Origin: Opitutaceae bacterium
GTDB taxonomy: Bacteria; Verrucomicrobiota; Verrucomicrobiae; Opitutales; Opitutaceae
DNA length: 6,404 nt
NCBI GenBank assembly: GCA_031266495.1
Contig: JAISAX010000743.1
Span: 1-6,404 of the forward strand
Direction: 5' to 3'
The notes beneath the pieces are model-generated. The model ran no database searches, was not told where the DNA came from, and worked only from the letters and a program-made list of their open reading frames with translations. Positions 1-3,896 of the stretch are shown one piece after another. The position numbers and the translations under genes are program-made. Every line of letters begins with the position of its first letter. The first letter of the stretch is position 1.

Positions 1-102
1 GGGCCGGCCCACACAACCGATTCTCTCCCTACTCCGCGACTTTGTGTGTGAGCGGTGCGGTGGGCAGGAGGCGAAGTATGGAACCCCCAGAGCGCGGGAC
101 AC

Positions 103-113
103 GGGGGGGGGGG
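103..113. repeat. G11 homopolymer tract (C11 on the minus strand)
   Basis: Eleven consecutive G residues lie in an otherwise featureless GC-rich stretch. Positions 1-267 contain only short, low-complexity reading frames rich in Arg and Gly, and I see no credible gene, RNA or terminator there. The tract matters mainly because C tracts of similar length precede two start codons further along (2603-2612 and 3423-3446), so the homopolymers recur in this genome. Confidence 0.8.
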
Positions 114-267
114 CGGACGGGAAGAAGGACGCGGGAAGAAAGAAGAAGGAGCGCTCAAGGCCCGGCATGTCGGCGGCGTCGTGGAGTGAAACATTCGGCT
201 GGCCATCCCGATGGTTCGATTTTGCCTGACGCTTCAACCATCTCTCCATGAAAGGGATAAAACGATT

Positions 268-576
268 TTACGCCCGCGGGCCGTCAACGTCGGAAGATTC
301 CTGTGTCGCCTGCCATGCCTCCAGTGCGGCTATGCGGCGCTCCAATTGAGACTCCGATGTGGATGGAGGCGCGCCCAGCGCTTTTCGTAATCCATTCTCA
401 ACTACAAGTTCCTTGTCGGTGAGCGGAGTCCTGGTCAGTATTGCGAACGCTGCCGAGGCGATGACCGAAAGACTGACTCCATGCGCATTTCCCCACTTTT
501 CCGCAGCGATTCGTAGCGCAGGAACAAAGGCCAGGTTTGCGTTCTTTTTCTTCTCTCTCATTTTTCCGGTTTCCAT
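268..576 (-). CDS. Small ribbon-helix-helix-like DNA-binding protein (putative regulator)
   Basis: This 102-residue protein has no family I can name with certainty. Residues 13-18 (ANLAFV) could form the DNA-contacting strand, 19-32 helix A, and 34-48 (VSLSVIASAAFAILT) helix B after a Gly turn. That strand-helix-turn-helix order is the CopG/MetJ/Arc ribbon-helix-helix layout. The tail at residues 74-91 (with L78, I82, L85) could be a short amphipathic or coiled-coil helix. A lysine-rich N-terminus fits DNA binding. The start is uncertain: Met1 has no ribosome binding site, while Met6 (at 561) has a GGAAA-type sequence upstream. It is divergent from the similarly built protein at 678-965 across a 101-bp gap full of dyads, so one or both proteins probably regulate that gap. 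A perfect minus-strand TATAAT at 668-673 could drive it. The function is inferred from shape only. Confidence 0.55.
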   Translation of the reverse strand: METGKMREKKKNANLAFVPALRIAAEKWGNAHGVSLSVIASAAFAILTRTPLTDKELVVENGLRKALGAPPSTSESQLERRIAALEAWQATQESSDVDGPRA

Positions 577-610
577 AAGAAACTGATTCTCAATCGGTCA
601 AATGCTTATC

Positions 611-631
611 GCGCAATTTCAGAAATAGCGC
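611..631. repeat. Inverted repeat IR1 (operator-like), GCGC-A-ATTT / AAAT-A-GCGC
   Basis: A 21-bp dyad: GCGC (611-614), A, ATTT (616-619), CAG centre, AAAT (623-626), A, GCGC (628-631). Both sub-arms match perfectly and only the A/A position breaks symmetry. The plan is the same as in IR2 at 649-679, and the centres are 43 bp apart, close to four helical turns. A regulator-binding site is the likely role. Confidence 0.65.
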
Positions 632-633
632 TA

Positions 634-644
634 AAATCTGATTT
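634..644. repeat. Short palindrome AAATC-T-GATTT between the two larger dyads
   Basis: An 11-bp perfect odd-centred palindrome lies midway between IR1 and IR2 and partly overlaps the possible plus-strand -10 (TAAAAT, 632-637). It lacks the GCGC boxes. It may be an additional half-strength site or a chance dyad in AT-rich DNA. Confidence 0.45.
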
Positions 645-648
645 ACAA

Positions 649-679
649 ATGCGCAATAATTACAGAAATTATAGCGCAT
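649..679. repeat. Inverted repeat IR2 (operator-like) overlapping a start codon
   Basis: A 31-bp dyad: ATGCGC (649-654), A, ATAATT (656-661), five-base centre (662-666), AATTAT (667-672), A, GCGCAT (674-679). There are 12 matched pairs per arm with a single A/A mismatch. The right arm runs into the ATG at 678, and the minus-strand TATAAT (668-673) is contained in the dyad. Occupancy would cover the start of the plus gene and the promoter of the minus gene, which suits autoregulation. As RNA it could also form a hairpin that hides the start codon. Confidence 0.7.
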
Positions 680-965
680 GAAGTTGACCGCATCCAGCCC
701 TCACCGAGGGGCACGCAGCCTGCGCCGGGATCCAAGCCGAAAGCGGCGCACTCCCGTGAACGCCGTGATGCACCCGGAGTTTGTTCCGGTCATCAGGCGC
801 TTCGCGGCATTCCGGGGATGCTCCACCAGTCGGATGCTGGAGATCGCTGCCATCCACTACATGGAGGAAACAGAGCCGGAAACCATTGCCCGGTTGCGTG
901 CCAAAGCCCCCGAACTCTTCTCTTTCGCCATCCGTGCTACCCCCGCCCCACACCCCGCCGCATGA
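678..965 (+). CDS. Small ribbon-helix-helix-like DNA-binding protein (putative regulator)
   Basis: This 95-residue protein has a strongly basic N-terminus (residues 10-25, Arg/Lys-rich). It is followed by a segment that fits a ribbon-helix-helix fold: strand 25-32 (RTPVNAVM), helix A 33-46 (PEFVPVIRRFAAFR), turn at G47-C48, and helix B 49-63 (STSRMLEIAAIHYME). The turn-plus-helix pattern R-G-x-S-x-S resembles CopG-type repressors and parallels G-V-S-L-S in the divergent neighbour. The C-terminal ~25 residues are Ala/Pro-rich and probably disordered. The ATG at 678 lies inside the right arm of the large dyad, with no Shine-Dalgarno sequence. A later start (GTG 756 or ATG 768) would cut into the putative DNA-binding strand, so 678 is preferred. 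The gene lies 60 bp before the PEP-CTERM gene on the same strand and could be cotranscribed with it. No toxin partner is visible. Confidence 0.5.
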   Translation: MKLTASSPHRGARSLRRDPSRKRRTPVNAVMHPEFVPVIRRFAAFRGCSTSRMLEIAAIHYMEETEPETIARLRAKAPELFSFAIRATPAPHPAA

Positions 966-1025
966 CCGACGCCGAGCGCCCATTTTCTTCCGCCATCATC
1001 CAAACCAAGCCTCATCCATCCCATC

Positions 1026-1748
1026 ATGCAGTCGCTAAAAAACGCTCTCGTTCTCGCTGTATCTTGCACAGCTCTTGTTACACTGGCCAATGCCGCACTC
1101 GTCATCACTACTGATGACATAATTGACAATACTTATAGCTTTAGCATTTCATTCGACGATCTCGTCGATAACACCAAGTTCGAGAACGCCCTGTATTCGA
1201 GCACCAACATTTACGGAGCAACCAACGAAAAACCCGGAGAGAGCAGCGAGCGTCGCTTCGTCGTTCCTGTAACTGGCACATTCGAGGCGTCTTTTGTCAT
1301 CGCATTCGACTTCACGCAGGCCGGTTATACTATAGCTGACTTTACCATCAGGGACACCCTCTTTATCAGCAATACCACAAACGGGACTACCATCACAGGA
1401 ATGTCGTCATGGACAACCGGTCTGGCCAATTCCGGAACTCAAATCCGGACAGTTTTGGCGCCCGGCGGCGCTGGCGGGCAAGAGTCACGAGGAACCACGT
1501 TCTGGACGATTCCTGAAGCAGAAACGCAGAGTATCATCTATTACGTGGTTACTTTTGCAGGCACCAATCCCGGCAGAACGTTGGGAACTAATACCCAATG
1601 GAATCGCGCGGGAGGACAATATAATACCACTACTTTTCTGGTGAACTTCGACCTTGTCCCCGTTCCCGAACCTTCCACTTATGCTATCCTCATCGGGATA
1701 ATCAGCACCAGCGCGACACTGTTCTGGCGGCGACGGACACGCAGGTAA
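1026..1748 (+). CDS. PEP-CTERM sorting domain-containing exported protein
   Basis: The 240-residue protein has a signal peptide at residues 1-23 (cleavage expected at LANA|ALV). Its extracellular body is rich in Thr, Asn, Ser and Gly with alternating hydrophobics, typical of a beta-sandwich. The C-terminus is a textbook PEP-CTERM signal: VPVPEPSTYA at 211-220, a hydrophobic helix to about 234, then the basic cluster RRRTRR. In Gram-negatives with exopolysaccharide systems, an exosortase recognises PEP and the protein ends up at the outer surface, often glycosylated. No exosortase gene is in this window. The body has no enzyme motif I recognise, so a structural or adhesive surface role is likely but unproven. 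The gene is visibly more AT-rich than those downstream. ATG 1026 is preceded by a pyrimidine-rich leader without Shine-Dalgarno. Confidence 0.88.
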   Translation: MQSLKNALVLAVSCTALVTLANAALVITTDDIIDNTYSFSISFDDLVDNTKFENALYSSTNIYGATNEKPGESSERRFVVPVTGTFEASFVIAFDFTQAGYTIADFTIRDTLFISNTTNGTTITGMSSWTTGLANSGTQIRTVLAPGGAGGQESRGTTFWTIPEAETQSIIYYVVTFAGTNPGRTLGTNTQWNRAGGQYNTTTFLVNFDLVPVPEPSTYAILIGIISTSATLFWRRRTRR

Positions 1749-1829
1749 GGTATTCGTCCTGTTCCTCATCTCATTCGTCCTCATCTCCCGTGTGATTTGA
1801 ACAAAAATCCGACACATTCCGCTTCCATC

Positions 1830-2588
1830 ATGAAATCCCGATTTTCCCTCATGCCCTCCCTCGCACGCCTCGCCGGCCTGGCCGCCTTCCCCTCGATTCT
1901 GGCGTGCGTCTCCATCAACGCAGCCATCCCGGCAGTCCGCGCCGAAACCCTCATTGAGGAATCCTTCCGGGGGAAAACGCCCGGCATCTTTTATGATGCA
2001 TCCTTCGGAAAGGGCAAAGTCAGGACATGGCGCGGGCCTGCCGCCAATCCCTTCGGCTCCGTCGAAATCATCACGCAAGACGATCCGGCCACATCCGTTC
2101 TCGCCATCCGGGATACCGGTGCGGAAGCGAACCAGGCTCCGGCAATCATTATCGAGTGGCCTGCCATAAAATCAGGCGAAAACAACATTGCTGTAGTTGA
2201 ATTCAAATACAAAACGCTGCAGCCTGCGAACGATAAATCCAGGTATCGCACGGTCGTTTACGTCGCCGGGAACCAGGCCGGGCAGTCCATCGCCACTATC
2301 CTCTTCGACGACGGGGATCGCATCTACCTGCATGATGGCCGGGCACATGTCAGATTCGGCAAATACCTGCCCGGACAATGGCAAACTTTCCGTCTCGAAG
2401 TGGATACCGGCGCCCGCACCTGCAGCCTGAAAATCGACGACCGCCTCGTAGCGAACAAACTACCCTGGATCAATCCGGAGAATCCTGGCTTCGGCCAGAT
2501 TTCGATTCGCAGCGATATGTCGCCCACGGATCGAAACGGGGAACTCGTTTTCCTCCTTTCAGACTTGAAAGTATCCAGACCAGACTGA
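1830..2588 (+). CDS. Secreted concanavalin A/LamG-like domain protein
   Basis: I place the start at ATG 1830 (252 residues), because that ATG begins a proper signal peptide. A longer frame from TTG 1797 adds 11 polar residues and is unlikely. The signal peptide spans about residues 1-38, with AVRA|ETL a good signal peptidase I site. The Cys at 26 (SILAC) does not make a good lipobox. The mature part (~214 residues) alternates beta strands and ends with a pattern common in LamG/concanavalin-like jelly rolls: GQWQTFRLEVD, then CSLKIDDRLVANKL, then a closing FLLSDLKV strand. Such domains bind or cleave glycans. I see no catalytic E-x-D-x-x-E signature, so binding or a structural role is more likely than hydrolysis. 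It sits between surface/export genes and before a hydrolase, consistent with a polysaccharide-binding accessory protein. Confidence 0.65.
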   Translation: MKSRFSLMPSLARLAGLAAFPSILACVSINAAIPAVRAETLIEESFRGKTPGIFYDASFGKGKVRTWRGPAANPFGSVEIITQDDPATSVLAIRDTGAEANQAPAIIIEWPAIKSGENNIAVVEFKYKTLQPANDKSRYRTVVYVAGNQAGQSIATILFDDGDRIYLHDGRAHVRFGKYLPGQWQTFRLEVDTGARTCSLKIDDRLVANKLPWINPENPGFGQISIRSDMSPTDRNGELVFLLSDLKVSRPD

Positions 2589-2590
2589 TC

Positions 2591-2612
2591 TCCCCCTCCC
2601 CTCCCCCCCCCC
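2591..2612 (+). repeat. C-rich pyrimidine tract (ends in C10) before a start codon
   Basis: The tract is T-C5-T-C4-T-C10 and fills most of the 33-bp gap between the stop at 2586-2588 and the ATG at 2622. It ends 9 bp before that start, where a Shine-Dalgarno sequence would otherwise lie. It may act as an S1-type pyrimidine entry site, as a slippage-prone spacer, or be neutral. Confidence 0.8.
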
Positions 2613-2621
2613 TATCCTGCA

Positions 2622-3407
2622 ATGAGTTCCACCAACGCCACCTCCCGCATCTGCTTTCACGACAAGGAAGGCTTCACCTTGGTCGAACGCGTGAAGGATT
2701 TTCGATTCCCGAACAACCAAGCCGACACACCCGCGACCCAACGGCGCGACAGCGCCCAATCGAAAATCAGCCGCGCCTGGCGCGGCTTCACCTTGGTCGA
2801 ACTGCTCACCGTCATCGCCATCATCGGTATCCTTGCCACCATTACCATCCCGGTAACAGGAACCGTGCGCGAAACGGCCCAAAAGGCCCGATGCGTCAGC
2901 AATCTCCACCAGATCGGCATCGGGCTCATTGCCTATGCCAGCGACAACAAGGGACGGCTCCCGCGCGGCCACCAGACCGAGCCACGCACCCTTTGGGATA
3001 CTTATCCCGACAGTCAGGGCCGCGTCGCCGCCTGCCTCGGCATTTTGCAATACAACGGTTATCTCGGAGGCATGCCCAATGTGGCGGTCCGGGAAGACGC
3101 CCGCTCGCGCATCTTCGACTGCCCTGCGAAGACGGAAAGGGGATGGGATGCCGACAGAAATTGGGGCGACTATATGTATAATTTCACCGGCACCTCTTAC
3201 ACCAGCGCGCAGCAAGGGGCGCTCCTTGACACGATCGGGCCAGGCAAGGCCATCGTCTTCGATATCGTTTACCCCGAAATCACCCCCGTCCATAATCGGG
3301 GCGAGAGCATAAACGTTCTCTATATGGACGGCTCCGTAACCACGCTCGCCAGGGACAAATTCAAAACGCCCAGCCACCGGACCGCCTTCGACAAGTTTGA
3401 CCAGTAG
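2622..3407 (+). CDS. Prepilin-type N-terminal cleavage/methylation domain protein (DUF1559-like pseudopilin)
   Basis: The 261-residue protein carries the type IV prepilin/pseudopilin signal RGFTLVELLTVIAIIGILA at residues 54-72, followed by the rest of the hydrophobic helix. Prepilin peptidase would cut after G55 and methylate F56. Helix-rich residues (RETAQKARCVSNLHQIGIGL) follow, as in DUF1559/type II secretion pseudopilins. Near the C-terminus, H at VHNRGESINVLYMDG precedes DG by 11 residues, a variant of the H-X9-DG motif found in many planctomycete and verrucomicrobial family members. Oddly, a second motif GFTLVE occurs at 17-22 without a hydrophobic helix behind it, giving an unusually long leader of about 55 residues. 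GTG at 2691 is an alternative start that would bypass the first motif. Proteins of this group are abundant beside glycoside hydrolases in these phyla. Their exact role (surface pseudopilus or secretion aid) is not known to me. Confidence 0.85.
   Translation: MSSTNATSRICFHDKEGFTLVERVKDFRFPNNQADTPATQRRDSAQSKISRAWRGFTLVELLTVIAIIGILATITIPVTGTVRETAQKARCVSNLHQIGIGLIAYASDNKGRLPRGHQTEPRTLWDTYPDSQGRVAACLGILQYNGYLGGMPNVAVREDARSRIFDCPAKTERGWDADRNWGDYMYNFTGTSYTSAQQGALLDTIGPGKAIVFDIVYPEITPVHNRGESINVLYMDGSVTTLARDKFKTPSHRTAFDKFDQ
2670..2688 (+). repeat. 19-bp direct repeat, copy 1 (encodes GFTLVE)
   Basis: GGCTTCACCTTGGTCGAAC is repeated exactly at 2784-2802, 114 bp (38 codons) downstream and in frame. Copy 1 encodes the prepilin cleavage motif without the membrane helix. 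Confidence 0.9.
2697..2768. repeat. 11-bp inverted repeat pair inside the prepilin gene
   Basis: GATTTTCGATT (2697-2707) and AATCGAAAATC (2758-2768) are exact reverse complements separated by 50 bp. They lie wholly between the two 19-bp direct repeats, so the extra 114-bp unit has internal terminal-type inverted repeats. This resembles a very small inserted element, though it is too short to classify. Confidence 0.65.
2784..2802 (+). repeat. 19-bp direct repeat, copy 2 (functional prepilin site)
   Basis: This is the exact second copy of the sequence at 2670-2688. It is followed by the real hydrophobic helix (LLTVIAIIGILA), so this is the copy expected to be processed. Confidence 0.9.
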
Positions 3408-3422
3408 CGCGCCCGTCTTCGT

Positions 3423-3446
3423 CCCCCCCCCCCCCCCTCCCCCCCC
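3423..3446 (+). repeat. C15-T-C8 homopolymer tract before the glycoside hydrolase gene
   Basis: Fifteen C residues, one T and eight C residues lie 16 bp after the prepilin gene stop and 18 bp before ATG 3465. The opposite strand is G-rich enough to form quadruplex structure, and the tract is prone to length change by slippage. Being intergenic, length change would alter spacing, not frame. Confidence 0.85.
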
Positions 3447-3464
3447 TTGTATCCATTTTTCATT

Positions 3465-3869
3465 ATGCCCTCCCGCATATTCCGAAGCGCCGCCATCGCC
3501 GGCCTTGCCGCCGCCCTGCCGCTCGTGCCTGCGCTCGACAGCCTCCATGCCGCCACGCTGGAACTTCCCGGTCGCACCGCCCACATCGCCAAACCGGACG
3601 AGACCGTGGAACTTCTTGTCAGGGACTTTCCCCCGGCTGAACTCACTGCCGACAAATCCATGCCCGGCCTCATTGCCAAAGACTGGCTCGGCAACGAAAC
3701 CGCCGTTCCGCTCACCAGCGTGAGCGCGAATGCAAATATCTTGCTCGTCCGTTTCTCTCCTCCCTGGCTCGGCTGGATGGAGATTGTATTGACCATCGAC
3801 GGTCAACCCCATGCGAACGCCAGCACCCGCCTCGCCGTCATGCCCGAAGCCAAAAGCAAAGGCGTCTGA
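3465..3869 (+). CDS. N-terminal fragment of the glycoside hydrolase: signal peptide plus beta domain
   Basis: This open frame encodes 134 residues up to the internal TGA. Residues 1-29 are a signal peptide (SLHA|ATL). The rest looks like an all-beta domain (strands around TLELPGRTAHI, ETVELLVRDF, ANILLVRFSPP, WMEIVLTID, STRLAVMP), as commonly placed ahead of GH39-like barrels. ATG 3465 is preferred over an in-frame TTG at 3447, which would begin inside the end of the C tract. If translated alone it would give a small periplasmic or extracellular protein without a catalytic centre. It is probably not an independent gene, because the next open frame starts 28 bp later in the same frame with no ribosome binding site. 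Confidence 0.6.
   Translation: MPSRIFRSAAIAGLAAALPLVPALDSLHAATLELPGRTAHIAKPDETVELLVRDFPPAELTADKSMPGLIAKDWLGNETAVPLTSVSANANILLVRFSPPWLGWMEIVLTIDGQPHANASTRLAVMPEAKSKGV
3867..3869 (+). other. In-frame TGA interrupting the glycoside hydrolase gene
   Basis: The TGA lies between KSKGV and FRYGLSDHS. The nine sense codons after it (TTC CGC TAC GGC CTC TCC GAT CAC TCC) show the same C-ending bias as the flanking gene, and FRYG is likely the first barrel strand. This marks a broken or recoded codon more than a natural gene end. I see no clear selenocysteine-type hairpin directly downstream. Confidence 0.75.
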
Positions 3870-3896
3870 TTCCGCTACGGCCTCTCCGATCACTCC

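Larger units (their letters stand above)
577..677. promoter_or_regulatory. Divergent intergenic regulatory region with GCGC-box dyads
   Basis: This AT-rich gap separates two divergent ribbon-helix-helix-like genes. It holds four GCGC boxes (starting at 611, 628, 651 and 674; spacings 17, 23 and 23) arranged into inverted repeats. Candidate promoter parts are a perfect TATAAT on the minus strand (668-673) with a weak TGGATG 17 bp upstream at 691-696, and TAAAAT on the plus strand (632-637) with no good -35. The minus-strand -10 lies inside the larger dyad, and the plus-strand start codon overlaps that dyad's end. A protein bound there could therefore affect both genes. Promoter calls are by eye. 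Confidence 0.5.

Noticed and set aside
1..10. GGGCCGGCCC palindrome at the window start
   Set aside because: A perfect 10-bp palindrome, but such GC dyads are expected by chance in GC-rich DNA, and the window edge prevents judging its context.
210..242. GATGGTT / AACCATC inverted repeat as a terminator for the minus-strand gene
   Set aside because: Seven-base arms around a 19-base loop and no T-run on the minus-strand exit side. Too weak to call.
42..251. Overlapping short Arg/Gly-rich frames at the left end
   Set aside because: Low-complexity translations arising from purine/G-rich DNA. No start signal, motif or domain, and several frames are open at once.
1753..1792. Imperfect tandem repeat (ATTCGTCCT ... 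CTCATCTC) between the PEP-CTERM and lectin-like genes
   Set aside because: Two short degenerate units in a pyrimidine-rich leader, with no array and no clear function.
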